From positions 45,772 through 109,771 of the forward strand of contig JAEWIZ010000025.1 in the NCBI GenBank assembly GCA_023386815.1: a DNA stretch of 64,000 nt, read 5' to 3'. Source of the stretch: Bacillota bacterium (lineage in GTDB: Bacteria; Bacillota; Clostridia; Lachnospirales; Lachnospiraceae). The notes below the pieces were generated by a model that was not told where the DNA came from, did not search any database, and saw only the letters and a list, made by a program, of their open reading frames with translations. Each line of letters begins with the position of its first letter. The stretch's first letter is position 1. Shown here piece by piece: positions 1-8,716 of this stretch. Made by a program: the position numbers and the translations under genes.

Positions 1-239
1 CAAAGCCGGAACAAATTCCGTTTATTGGTGACCAAGCGGGAGGGCGTGTATTCCTGTTTCTTGGAACCGATGATTTTTGGCGGGATTATAATGATATGGT
101 AAAGAAGGGGATTGAGTTCGTTAGGGAACCCAAGGTACAGTCCTATGGCACCGTAGCAGTATTCAAGGATTTATACGGCAACTTATGGGACTTAATACAG
201 TTTAAGGAAGACCACCCAATTGCCCAGAGATTAAGATAA
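1..239 (+). CDS. VOC/glyoxalase-fold protein, C-terminal part
   Basis: An open frame from base 3 ends in TAA at 237-239; the start lies left of the window. The visible 78 residues read like the second half of a vicinal-oxygen-chelate domain: an F-L-F-L strand, then a conserved DLYGNLWDLIQ ending typical of glyoxalase/bleomycin-resistance-like proteins. Substrate cannot be told. An HxlR regulator follows 54 bases later on the same strand. Confidence 0.7.
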   Translation, partial: KPEQIPFIGDQAGGRVFLFLGTDDFWRDYNDMVKKGIEFVREPKVQSYGTVAVFKDLYGNLWDLIQFKEDHPIAQRLR

Positions 240-293
240 GTACGGAGTGAAAATAAGATATCTAACTATGTTGGATGCGATAGGGGAATGTAA

Positions 294-680
294 ATGAAGA
301 TTCGTGAGAAATACACCTGCCCGTTAGAAATTGTACATGACTTTATGAGAGGAAAATGGAAAGCAATTTTGGTATTTCAGCTTAGGAATGGGATGAAGAC
401 ATTTTCTGAATTAAAGCGAGGAATTGAAGGTATTTCAGAGAAAATGCTGCTACAACAATTAAAAGAACTGCAGGAATTCGGGATCATAAGCAAAAGTAGT
501 TCGCAAGGATATCCTCTCCATGTTGAATATTACCTGTCAGATAGAGGTACACAATTATTAGAAGCTGTTCTTATCCTGCAGGAGATTGGTGTGGCATATA
601 TGTTGGAGAACGGTCAGAAGGAACTGTTGGAGCAAAAAGGAATTATTAATCAGGAGGGATACTTACTTAAAAGTAAGTAA
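294..680 (+). CDS. HxlR-family winged-helix transcriptional regulator
   Basis: This 128-residue protein has the full HxlR/MarR-like layout. It shows the N-terminal C-P-L-E-I-V signature (Cys9), a G-K-W-K-A-I-L helix, a recognition region around I-S-E-K-M-L-L-Q-Q-L-K-E-L, and the beta wing near Y-P-L-H-V-E-Y. HxlR proteins commonly control adjacent oxidoreductase or detoxification genes and may sense thiol or aldehyde stress through that Cys. Here the neighbours are a VOC protein and a cysteine hydrolase, which it may control. The effector is not visible. Confidence 0.9.
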   Translation: MKIREKYTCPLEIVHDFMRGKWKAILVFQLRNGMKTFSELKRGIEGISEKMLLQQLKELQEFGIISKSSSQGYPLHVEYYLSDRGTQLLEAVLILQEIGVAYMLENGQKELLEQKGIINQEGYLLKSK

Positions 681-749
681 TTTACTTCTTTCATGATCGG
701 GCTTAAACTTTTAGTAAATATAAGTTTGATAAGAAGAGGAGTAGTTACA

Positions 750-1301
750 ATGAAGCCTGGTTTAATTATGGTAGATATTCAAAATGATTATTTTAATGGT
801 GGAAGGTATGAGCTAGTAGATCCGGAAAAAGCGGCGATTCAGGCAAATAAAATCCTAACCTTTTTTCGAGAACAGGGATGGCCTATTTATCATGTTCGTC
901 ATATTAATTTAAAGGCTGATGCTGTATTCTTCCTGCCAGGAACGATAGGTTCTGATTTTTATAAGGAATGCTCTCCCTTCAAGGGAGAGGAAATAATTAT
1001 TAAGCATCGACCGAACAGTTTCTTGAATACAAATTTAAAAGAAAAGCTGGAAGAGAAGGATGTTGATACACTGGTGATATGTGGTATGATGACACATATG
1101 TGTATCGATACGACGGTAAGAGCTGCTGGAAATTATGAATACGAGGTAACACTAATTGAAGATGCATGTGCTACAAGAGATTTAATATGGGATGGTAGTA
1201 CAGTTCCTGCTAAACACGTTCAGAATGCTTATATGGCGGCACTAAATGGAACATTTGCCAAGGTTCTGAAAGCAGATGCATGGATAGAGGAACAGTTATA
1301 A
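750..1301 (+). CDS. Isochorismatase-family cysteine hydrolase
   Basis: I chose ATG at 750 because AGAGGAG lies 7-8 bases upstream; an open frame extends further 5' without a better site. The 183-residue protein has the family's strand-one Asp (L-I-M-V-D-I-Q-N-D), a central Lys (I-I-K-H-R-P-N-S-F) and the nucleophile Cys in C-G-M-M-T-H-M-C-I-D-T-T-V-R-A. These form the D-K-C triad of nicotinamidase/isochorismatase-like amide hydrolases. The substrate is unknown. It lies just after the HxlR regulator and is followed by a terminator. Confidence 0.9.
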   Translation: MKPGLIMVDIQNDYFNGGRYELVDPEKAAIQANKILTFFREQGWPIYHVRHINLKADAVFFLPGTIGSDFYKECSPFKGEEIIIKHRPNSFLNTNLKEKLEEKDVDTLVICGMMTHMCIDTTVRAAGNYEYEVTLIEDACATRDLIWDGSTVPAKHVQNAYMAALNGTFAKVLKADAWIEEQL

Positions 1302-1333
1302 ATAGTTTGCTAATAGTTTAATAATTATAATTG

Positions 1334-1363
1334 AGCGTGAGAGCGTAGGCTTTCACGCTTTTC
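1334..1363 (+). terminator. Rho-independent terminator after the cysteine hydrolase
   Basis: AGCGTGA (1334-1340) pairs with TCACGCT (1353-1359), followed by a short T run. It separates the hydrolase from the polysaccharide locus. Confidence 0.7.
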
Positions 1364-1442
1364 TCATATAGAAAGACTATAAGAACGAATTATATAGAAA
1401 GACTAATTTAGGTATGACTTGGATTAAGTATAAGATTAGTTT

Positions 1443-1471
1443 TTGTAGCAAAATACATTTATTTACATAAT
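1443..1471 (+). promoter_or_regulatory. Candidate promoter of the polysaccharide locus
   Basis: TTGTAG (1443-1448) and CATAAT (1466-1471) are separated by exactly 17 bases. This sits in the 269-base gap before the first polysaccharide gene. The leader of about 90 nt can pair AGGTAT with ATACCT (about 1485 to 1522). A near-direct repeat ATATAGAAAGACTA also occurs at about 1367 and 1392. Confidence 0.45.
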
Positions 1472-1570
1472 ATTGTAGAGAGAGGTATCGTGGTGTCACA
1501 TTGTATAGAAAACCAATACCTTAATTGATGGTAATATTTATGTCTGAAGAAGGATTGTGAGGTATTTTCT

Positions 1571-2890
1571 ATGAGCTTGGCAATGGATTTATTAAATAGA
1601 ACTGAGAGCCTTGCTGTTGTTGGTCTAGGTTATGTGGGTATGCCCTTAGCACTGGCTTTCTCAAAGATATATTCCGTCATTGGTTATGATATCAGCCCTG
1701 CGGTTATTAAGAAATATAAAGCCGGAATTGATCCGACCAAAGAAGTCGGAGACAATGCGATTAAAGAAGCTGACATAGACTTTACCAATGAGGAAGAAAA
1801 ACTTCGTATGGCGAAATTTCATATAATAGCAGTTCCCACACCAGTTAATTCCCACAAGACTCCGGATCTGAAACCGGTAGAAAGGGCGAGTGAGATTGTA
1901 GGCAGGAATCTTACGAAGGGTTCTATTGTTGTATATGAATCTACTGTTTATCCGGGAGTTACAGAGGGTTTATGTGTACCAATTCTTGAGAAGTATTCAG
2001 GTTTAATCTGCGGAAAAGATTTTAAAGTGGGGTACTCGCCGGAGAGAATTAATCCTGGAGATAAGGTTCATAGACTGGAAAGTATTAAAAAAATAGTTTC
2101 CGGTATGGATGAGGATACTTTGAAAGAGGTAGCAGAAATATATGGACAGATAATTAAGGTTGGAGTATTTAGGGTAAGCAGTATAAAGGTGGCGGAAGCA
2201 GCTAAGGTTGTAGAAAATAGCCAGAGAGATATTAACATAGCCTTTATGAATGAGCTTGCCATGGTATTTGACCGAATGCAGATTGATACAAGAGAGGTTA
2301 TTGAGGCCATGAATTCAAAATGGAATGCTTTGAGTTTTTACCCAGGACTAGTGGGAGGGCATTGCATTGGTGTAGACCCCTATTATTTTATCTATGAGGC
2401 AGAACGTCTTGGATATCATTCACAAATTATTCTTTCCGGCAGAAAAATTAATGACGGTATGGGTGAATTCGTAGCAGATGTTATTATTAAAAAGTTAATA
2501 TTAACGAATCGACCTGTTATGGACTGTAAGGTAATTATCCTTGGAATTACCTTTAAAGAGAATTGTCCTGATATTCGCAATACAAAGGTAGTGGATATCG
2601 TTGAAAAGCTTAGAGAGTACGGAATCACACCGGTGGTTGCGGATCCCCTTGCTGATATAGAAGAAACAAAGAACCATTATGGTATAGAGTTGATTCCTAT
2701 GGAAGATGTCAGAGAGGCAGATTGCCTGGTTTTTGCAAATGCACATGAGGAATTCAAGGTTTTATCAGACGCTGACATAGAAGCTATGTTTCGAAAGAGC
2801 AGTTCGGAGGAAAGGGTTCTAATTGATGTTAAGGGGATATTGGATAAGAAGCATTGGATAGAGAAAGGCTATCTTTTCTGGAGATTATAG
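1571..2890 (+). CDS. UDP-N-acetylhexosamine 6-dehydrogenase (WbpA/TviB type)
   Basis: This 439-residue protein is a UDP-sugar dehydrogenase. It has the N-terminal NAD motif GLGYVG (residues 18-23), a central domain with E-S-T-V-Y-P-G, and the catalytic Cys in G-G-H-C-I-G-V-D-P-Y-Y. The C-terminal UDP-binding domain follows (G-I-T-F-K-E-N-C-P-D-I-R-N). The GGHCIGVDPYY form and length match the WbpA/TviB/CapL branch, which makes UDP-GlcNAcA or UDP-GalNAcA, rather than UDP-glucose dehydrogenase. As first gene of the locus it likely supplies an acidic HexNAc precursor. Which epimer is used cannot be told. Confidence 0.88.
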   Translation: MSLAMDLLNRTESLAVVGLGYVGMPLALAFSKIYSVIGYDISPAVIKKYKAGIDPTKEVGDNAIKEADIDFTNEEEKLRMAKFHIIAVPTPVNSHKTPDLKPVERASEIVGRNLTKGSIVVYESTVYPGVTEGLCVPILEKYSGLICGKDFKVGYSPERINPGDKVHRLESIKKIVSGMDEDTLKEVAEIYGQIIKVGVFRVSSIKVAEAAKVVENSQRDINIAFMNELAMVFDRMQIDTREVIEAMNSKWNALSFYPGLVGGHCIGVDPYYFIYEAERLGYHSQIILSGRKINDGMGEFVADVIIKKLILTNRPVMDCKVIILGITFKENCPDIRNTKVVDIVEKLREYGITPVVADPLADIEETKNHYGIELIPMEDVREADCLVFANAHEEFKVLSDADIEAMFRKSSSEERVLIDVKGILDKKHWIEKGYLFWRL

Positions 2891-2891
2891 T

Positions 2892-3755
2892 ATGAATAAA
2901 AGGAAGATCTTAATCATAGGAAGAAAAGGATTTATTGGAAGTTCACTGGCAAAATGGTTGGTGGATAAGGGGGATGAGGTATTCTTAGTATCTGGCAGAA
3001 AAGAAGAGTGGAAAAGTTTTGATATGACCGGGATTGACACTGTGGTTTACGCCGCAGGTCTAGCTCATACGAAAGAAAAGAGGAAGAACGAAGAACTTTT
3101 CTTAAAAGCTAATGTCACTCAAGCTAAGAAATCAGCTTTACAGGCTAAGCAGGCTGGAGTTCATCAATATATTTATATTAGTAGTATGAATGTCTATGGA
3201 AGTACAGGGAAGCGTATTGGAACAAATTCTTCTATTTCACCGGATACCTTGTATGGTAGAAGCAAAAGGCAGGGAGAGCTAGAGATACTCAAGCTGGAAG
3301 AGGAAAATTTTGCTACTGTGATTATCAGACCTCCGGTTGTAACCGGTGCTGGTTGTAAAGGGAGTATTCGTTTCCTGACAAGAGCATCAAAATATATAAT
3401 GTTTTTTCCAAACTATCCAAACCAAAGGAGTATCATTGATGTCATTAATCTATGTGAATTTATCCGCTGCTTGATCGCAAAGAATGCCAGTGGAATTTAT
3501 CATCCCCAAAATGAAGAATATATCTCCACATATCAGCTCCTATCACTTATAGCTAACTCTACAGGAAGAAAAATTCGCCCGATTAGCTTCTTAAATCCCT
3601 TAATTTCTTGGATGTTACCTAGGTTTAAAATGGTAGGTAAGGTATTTGGAGATGATTGCTACGATAAAAGGTTATCCACTTATAAGAACTTTTCTTATTG
3701 GATTCGAACTCATGACCAATCCATCCAGGATATGGCTTCAGATATATTAAAATAG
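2892..3755 (+). CDS. NAD-dependent epimerase/reductase, extended SDR family
   Basis: ATG lies 1 base after the previous stop, so translation is coupled. The 287-residue protein has a GRKGFIG nucleotide loop (GxxGxxG variant), a Y-A-A-G-L-A-H strand, S-S-M-N-V-Y-G and the catalytic Y-G-R-S-K pair. Relatives next to initiating phosphoglycosyl transferases are often 4-keto reductases or 4-epimerases such as WbpV or Gne. The exact sugar product is not decidable from sequence. A terminator follows. Confidence 0.75.
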   Translation: MNKRKILIIGRKGFIGSSLAKWLVDKGDEVFLVSGRKEEWKSFDMTGIDTVVYAAGLAHTKEKRKNEELFLKANVTQAKKSALQAKQAGVHQYIYISSMNVYGSTGKRIGTNSSISPDTLYGRSKRQGELEILKLEEENFATVIIRPPVVTGAGCKGSIRFLTRASKYIMFFPNYPNQRSIIDVINLCEFIRCLIAKNASGIYHPQNEEYISTYQLLSLIANSTGRKIRPISFLNPLISWMLPRFKMVGKVFGDDCYDKRLSTYKNFSYWIRTHDQSIQDMASDILK

Positions 3756-3779
3756 GTCCTTTCAAGGACTTATTTTTTT
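3755..3779 (+). terminator. Hairpin and T tract after the SDR gene
   Basis: GTCCT and AGGAC pair around TTCA, followed by TTATTTTTTT. The remaining 200 bases before the deacetylase gene show no recognisable gene. Confidence 0.65.
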
Positions 3780-3986
3780 AGCTCATTTATATTATTCGCA
3801 TTAATAAATTATAATACGACATGTTTCTATCGGTGATATGGCTCAATATGTCACAGGATGAATGAAGTTAGAATATATTAATTATAGAACGGACGGACGT
3901 GAACTCCGGGCAAATCCAAAACATAAGATATTTATAGTAATGCAAGTGATTAATTGGATCCCAGGAATTAATGAAATGAGGTATCT

Positions 3987-4667
3987 ATGAAATATTTATT
4001 TGTAGTAGCACATCCCGATGATGAGGTGTTAGGAGCTGGAGGAACCATTGCGAAGCTTACCAGTGAAGGCAATAGCGCAGAGGTATGTATCCTCAGTGGA
4101 GAAGCCGGTGCCAGAAAAAACAGGCCGGATACTGAAAAACTAAATCAGGATATTGTCGGTTGTAATAAAATACTTGGGGTGAAGAGAGTTTTCCTTGGAC
4201 ACTTCCCGAATATCGAATTTAACTGTGTTCCTCATTTAAAGATGGTACAGTTTATAGAGAAAATTTTAACCATAACGCAAGCAGAAATTATATTTACACA
4301 CCATCCCAGTGATTTAAACAATGATCACTACCATACGTCCATCGCATGTCAGGCAGCAGTACGGCTTTTTCAGCGTAATAGCAGTATCAAACCTATTAAG
4401 GAACTAAATTATATGGAAATTCCATCATCAACGGAGTGGGGTATGAACACGTCGCTTCAACCCTTTACACCTAACCTGTTTATAGAAATTACGGAAGAGG
4501 GACTTAATAGAAAGCTTAAAGCACTTTCCCAGTATGAGGGAGTCATGAGGGATTATCCCCATCCGCGGAGTAAAACTGCAATCAAAGGATTAGCTGCGTA
4601 CCGGGGGTGTCAAGCGGGTATGGAGTATGCGGAAGGTTTTGAGACCGTTTTTCGCAGAGAAATATAG
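3987..4667 (+). CDS. PIG-L/LmbE-family sugar N-deacetylase
   Basis: This 226-residue protein opens with the family's zinc motif A-H-P-D-D-E (residues 8-13). A second metal-ligand region follows at T-H-H-P-S-D-L-N-N-D-H. Family members remove acetyl groups from GlcNAc-type substrates, either UDP-linked or lipid-linked. Within this locus it likely de-acetylates a HexNAc in the precursor or repeat unit. There is no signal peptide, so it should act in the cytoplasm. Confidence 0.88.
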   Translation: MKYLFVVAHPDDEVLGAGGTIAKLTSEGNSAEVCILSGEAGARKNRPDTEKLNQDIVGCNKILGVKRVFLGHFPNIEFNCVPHLKMVQFIEKILTITQAEIIFTHHPSDLNNDHYHTSIACQAAVRLFQRNSSIKPIKELNYMEIPSSTEWGMNTSLQPFTPNLFIEITEEGLNRKLKALSQYEGVMRDYPHPRSKTAIKGLAAYRGCQAGMEYAEGFETVFRREI

Positions 4668-4741
4668 AAGACTACTATTAGCTTTTTCCATAGGGAGAAG
4701 AAATTAGTTTGTAACAGGCAGGCTTGCCGGAAAGAATCGCA

Positions 4742-5374
4742 ATGAGTGGGATATATGAAAACAAGTTGAAACTAATATTTGATAGGATTATAAGTGGTGG
4801 ACTTTTGCTATTTTTATGGCCACTGCTGCTTATCATAAGTGTTCTCATTAAGCTGGAGGATGGAGGAAGGGTGTTATTTACTCAATACAGACTCGGCAAG
4901 AATAGACAAATATTTAAAATATATAAATTCAGAACCATGAAAGAAAACCATGAAAACCCGCAGCTGCGAGTATTTCTTGGGGATAACAGGATAACTCGGG
5001 TAGGTGCAGTTCTTCGAAAAACCAGTTTGGATGAACTGCCACAACTCATTAATATACTGAAAGGGGATATGGCTATCATTGGCCCAAGGCCTATATTACC
5101 GGAGGAAGTGGAGGCACCTAAGGGAGAGTTTCCTTACGAAAGAAGGTTCACCTGCCTGCCGGGACTTTGTTGCACCGTAGATATAAAATACCGCGCAGCA
5201 GCAGACCGGGAGCTGCAATTTACAATGGATGTCACTTATGCTGAGAATATCAGATTTTGGCAGGATATGTTGATTGCTTTACGAATGGTTGGAGCAGTAA
5301 TAAAAGGTAAAAACGTATACCGGGAAGAGCAAGCGGATAACCGGAAGAAGATAAGCAGTAAAAAGAAGTTATAA
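4742..5374 (+). CDS. Initiating polyprenyl-phosphate sugar-1-phosphate transferase
   Basis: The gene may start at ATG 4742 (GGAAAG upstream) or TTG 4724. The protein is about 210 residues: one N-terminal hydrophobic segment, then the cytoplasmic catalytic domain with K-F-R-T-M, R-K-T-S-L-D-E-L-P-Q and I-I-G-P-R-P. This is the minimal one-TM phosphoglycosyl transferase fold (PglC/WcaJ C-terminal type). It starts the repeat unit by moving a sugar-1-phosphate to undecaprenyl phosphate. The C-terminal tail is Lys-rich. Confidence 0.92.
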   Translation: MSGIYENKLKLIFDRIISGGLLLFLWPLLLIISVLIKLEDGGRVLFTQYRLGKNRQIFKIYKFRTMKENHENPQLRVFLGDNRITRVGAVLRKTSLDELPQLINILKGDMAIIGPRPILPEEVEAPKGEFPYERRFTCLPGLCCTVDIKYRAAADRELQFTMDVTYAENIRFWQDMLIALRMVGAVIKGKNVYREEQADNRKKISSKKKL

Positions 5375-5480
5375 TAGTAAACGTATTTCAAATAGCTGCA
5401 GCAATTGCCTGTCAGCGTAGAAAAATTCAAAATGCGTAAGGTAGTAAAACAAATACGTGTGCGTAAGGATGGAGAAAAGT

Positions 5481-6176
5481 ATGAGAATTGCTATCCATCA
5501 GCCGGACTATATCCCCTATATAGGATACTTTTATAAGATTTCGAAGGCTGATTTATTTGTTTATTTAGATGATGCTCAATTTTCCAATGATAATATGCAT
5601 CACAGAAACTATATTAAGACGCCTCAAGGTAGGAAAAGGCTTACCATTCCCCTTAAATATCATTTTAAGGATAGCATTAACGAGGTTCGCACCAGTGATG
5701 ATATTAACTGGAGGGAGAAACATCTCAATCTTATGACAGTTAATTATCAGAAGAGTCCATATTTTAACGATATATTCCCGGTTATCAGGGAGCTGCTATT
5801 TACGGAGTATGATAATTTGGCAGATATGAATATGACCATTAATCGGTTTATTCTCTCCGGGTTTGGTCTTAAAACACCCGTTTTGAAAGCCTCGGAGCTG
5901 AATATCTCTTCTAGAAAAGAGGAGAGAATTCTCGATATATGCGCTACTTTAAATGCCGATGAATATTATTCCGGACTTGGTGCAGCAGCTTATCAAAGCA
6001 AGGAGAATTTTGAAAAGAGGGGAATCAAGCTTACTTATACGGATTACAAGCCTTTTTCCTATCCTCAACTATGGGGATCTTTTGAGTATGGACTATCCGT
6101 GTTGGATTATCTATTTAATTGTGGTTTTGATTGGAACAGAATATTAGAGAACGTAGAGAAAGGGGAAGTTCTATGA
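5481..6176 (+). CDS. WbqC-like family protein
   Basis: ATG 5481 is preceded by GGAGAAAAGT and is favoured over upstream in-frame codons. The 231-residue protein shows the family's opening I-H-Q-P-D-Y-I-P-Y-I-G-Y-F-Y-K and D-D-A-Q-F-S. The R-N-Y-I-K-T motif and the later Y-Y-S-G-L-G-A-A-A-Y segment are also present. WbqC proteins occur in polysaccharide loci and are proposed to modify amino-sugars, but their biochemistry is poorly known. The stop overlaps the next start (ATGA). Confidence 0.85.
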   Translation: MRIAIHQPDYIPYIGYFYKISKADLFVYLDDAQFSNDNMHHRNYIKTPQGRKRLTIPLKYHFKDSINEVRTSDDINWREKHLNLMTVNYQKSPYFNDIFPVIRELLFTEYDNLADMNMTINRFILSGFGLKTPVLKASELNISSRKEERILDICATLNADEYYSGLGAAAYQSKENFEKRGIKLTYTDYKPFSYPQLWGSFEYGLSVLDYLFNCGFDWNRILENVEKGEVL

Positions 6177-7279
6177 AGATTGTAATAGCTGCAAGTTATG
6201 GACCTTCGCTTCTTAACTTTCGAAAGGATTTAATAAAGGAAATGATAAAACGAGGGCACAGCGTAACTTGCATTTCCGTCGAACCAAAGGAAGAGCTGGA
6301 GAAGCCCTTGGCAGCACTTGGTGCCTCCTATGAGTCAGTTGGAGGAAGCAGAACCGGGATCGGATTCTTCGAAAATATTGCTATATTCTTTTGCTATCTA
6401 AAGCTACTTTGGACATTGAAACCTGATTTATGTTTTTTTTACATGGCAAAACCTATTGTATTTGGAGGAAGTGCAGCAATATTCCTGGGAATTAAAAGGA
6501 TTTATCCCTTCATTACAGGCTTAGAGACTCCTTTTTATTCAAAGGAGAGAAAGGATATTTTTATTCGAGGTCTGCTTTGCATCTTTTATAAATTTGTAAT
6601 TCACTTTAGTAAAGCCTGCTTTTTTATGAATAGGGATGACATCAATTGGATGATAAAGCTTAAGGTAATAAGGGAAGGAAAAGCAGTCCTAGTCAATGGC
6701 TCTGGGGTGAATATGAGGCATTTTACCAGGCTTCCCCTGCCAGAGGAACCTCGCGTTTGTATGACAGCCAGACTGGTGGAGGGCAAGGGGGTTAGAGAAT
6801 ACTTTGAGGCAGCCTCACTGCTAAAGGCAAAATACCCAGAGGTACCTTTTCATCTTGTGGGAGGATTTGATGAACATAAGGAGGGTATTAAGGAGGAGGA
6901 ACTAGACACTTTACTTAAGGAAGGAGCTGTTTCCTATTATGGCCATGCAGAAGATGTAAGACCTTTCCTGGAGTATTGCTCCATATTTGTGCTGCCTTCC
7001 TATCATGAAGGGAATGGACGCAGTATCGTAGAAGCTATGGCAGCTGGAAGAGCAATCGTTACCACAAATGTACCAGGGTGTAAGGATACAGTTATGGAGG
7101 GTTATAACGGTTTTCTGGTTCCGCCAAGAGATGGGAAAGCTTTGGCGGAAAAGTTAGAGATACTTATTCAAAACAAAAAACTAAGAGAGTCCATGGGTCA
7201 TTCCTCTTACCTATTATGCCGAGAGAAGTTCGAGGTAAATAAGATTAACAATACCCTGCTGCAGACGATGAGATTATAG
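6173..7279 (+). CDS. Glycosyltransferase family 4 (GT-B)
   Basis: Translation starts at the ATG of an ATGA overlap with the WbqC gene, preceded by AAGGGGAAG. The 368-residue protein has a GT-B layout: an N-terminal Rossmann half beginning M-K-I-V-I-A-A-S, then a nucleotide-binding half. That half carries M-T-A-R-L-V-E-G-K-G and the E-x7-E region P-S-Y-H-E-G-N-G-R-S-I-V-E-A-M-A-A-G-R. Donor and acceptor are unknown. It is cytoplasmic or peripheral to the membrane. Confidence 0.9.
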   Translation: MKIVIAASYGPSLLNFRKDLIKEMIKRGHSVTCISVEPKEELEKPLAALGASYESVGGSRTGIGFFENIAIFFCYLKLLWTLKPDLCFFYMAKPIVFGGSAAIFLGIKRIYPFITGLETPFYSKERKDIFIRGLLCIFYKFVIHFSKACFFMNRDDINWMIKLKVIREGKAVLVNGSGVNMRHFTRLPLPEEPRVCMTARLVEGKGVREYFEAASLLKAKYPEVPFHLVGGFDEHKEGIKEEELDTLLKEGAVSYYGHAEDVRPFLEYCSIFVLPSYHEGNGRSIVEAMAAGRAIVTTNVPGCKDTVMEGYNGFLVPPRDGKALAEKLEILIQNKKLRESMGHSSYLLCREKFEVNKINNTLLQTMRL

Positions 7280-7293
7280 AGGAGGCGTTCGGT

Positions 7294-8655
7294 TTGGGGA
7301 GAAGGATCCTGAAAATTTACTACCGTTTGCCGGTTTTCTGCCAAAATATTGCCATCAGTTTCTATGGTCTGATGCTTTATATAGGGCGCTACACAGGTGA
7401 ATATCGTCGGTATCTTATGCTTTTTTCCAGGAGTAAGCACGATAAACTGGAAAGAGAACTAAGAATTCAAAACAAAAGATTTTTGAAGCTACTTCATTAT
7501 GCTGTGGAGAAAAGTCCCTTTTACCGAGAATTTTATAAAGATGTACCGCTTCAGGAGATTAAATCAGTTAAGGATATTAAAAAGCTGCCAGTTCTTAGGA
7601 AAGATATATTAAAGGAGAATATAGATAGTATCTACACCATATCCACAGGAAAAAGTCAGCTTTTTTCGACAGGGGGAACCAGCGGAATCCCTCTTGTGGT
7701 TAGAAAAAGATCTGCAGATGTGCAACAAAGGATGGCATATCTGGATGCTTACAAACTGACCTTTGGTTTTCGTAATAATAAAATGAAATCTGCCAGATTT
7801 TTTGGAAAGAAGATTGTAGAGGATAATCCCAATAACCCTATATTCTGGAGAACAAACTATCCGTTAAGACAACGCCTTTACTCTACGTATCATTTAACGG
7901 AAAAGAATCTTCCCTTCTATGTCAGAGATTTAAACCGGTATAAGCCGCAGGCCATTGATGGATTCGTTTCTGCAATTTATACCATAGCCAAATACATGGA
8001 AGATAACCAGATTGCTCCTGCTTTTACTCCTAAAGCAGTTTTTACCACTTCAGAAACGGTTCTTCCTTATCATCGGAAAACCATTGAAAAGGTATTTAAT
8101 TGTCCTTTATCAGATCAGTATGCCTCCAATGAAGGTGCTCCTTTTATTATACAGTGTAACAAAGGCTCCTATCACGAGGCCATCGATACGGGAATCTTTG
8201 AACATGTTCCCTCAGAAAACGGAACAAAGCTTTTGGTAACAGGGTTTGATACCTTTGGTACGCCCCTCATTCGATATGACATTGGGGATTTGATTATTTT
8301 GGCAGAGGGGATGACCTGTACTTGTGGTAGCGTTCATCCTGTGATTCAGGGTATTGCTGGGAGAGAGGCAGAGTATTTAGAGACTGGGAAGGGGCGCTTC
8401 AGTCAGGTTCAGTTGTCCGTGTTAATCAGCCAGTTATCTGACGTGGCAGAGCAGCTTCAGTTTCGTCAAAAGAAGGATGGGTCCCTGGATATCTTTTGCA
8501 TATTGTTGAAACCTTTAAGGAAAGAGACTGTTAAACAGACAATAAATAATACAATAGAACAGTTTCTTGGATCAAATACTTCATTTAAGTTGCATTTCAC
8601 TGATAGGATAGACCGGGCGCCCAGTGGAAAGTATCAGTTGATTATCAAGGAGTAG
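7294..8655 (+). CDS. PaaK/CapK-like adenylate-forming enzyme
   Basis: The start is TTG at 7294, well supported by AGAGGAGG eight bases upstream. The 453-residue protein has the phosphate-binding loop S-T-G-G-T-S-G-I-P of the adenylate-forming superfamily. It also has a Y-D-I-G-D motif and a C-terminal AMP-binding lid (G-K-Y-Q-L-I-I). CapK-like members recur in capsule loci, where they are thought to activate a carboxylate for decorating the polymer. The carboxylate is not identifiable. Confidence 0.88.
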   Translation: MGRRILKIYYRLPVFCQNIAISFYGLMLYIGRYTGEYRRYLMLFSRSKHDKLERELRIQNKRFLKLLHYAVEKSPFYREFYKDVPLQEIKSVKDIKKLPVLRKDILKENIDSIYTISTGKSQLFSTGGTSGIPLVVRKRSADVQQRMAYLDAYKLTFGFRNNKMKSARFFGKKIVEDNPNNPIFWRTNYPLRQRLYSTYHLTEKNLPFYVRDLNRYKPQAIDGFVSAIYTIAKYMEDNQIAPAFTPKAVFTTSETVLPYHRKTIEKVFNCPLSDQYASNEGAPFIIQCNKGSYHEAIDTGIFEHVPSENGTKLLVTGFDTFGTPLIRYDIGDLIILAEGMTCTCGSVHPVIQGIAGREAEYLETGKGRFSQVQLSVLISQLSDVAEQLQFRQKKDGSLDIFCILLKPLRKETVKQTINNTIEQFLGSNTSFKLHFTDRIDRAPSGKYQLIIKE

Positions 8656-8716
8656 TCCTGTGACAAACAGGCCAGGGAATGGAATTAGAGTTAAATAGGA
8701 GCGGAGGGATTACGAA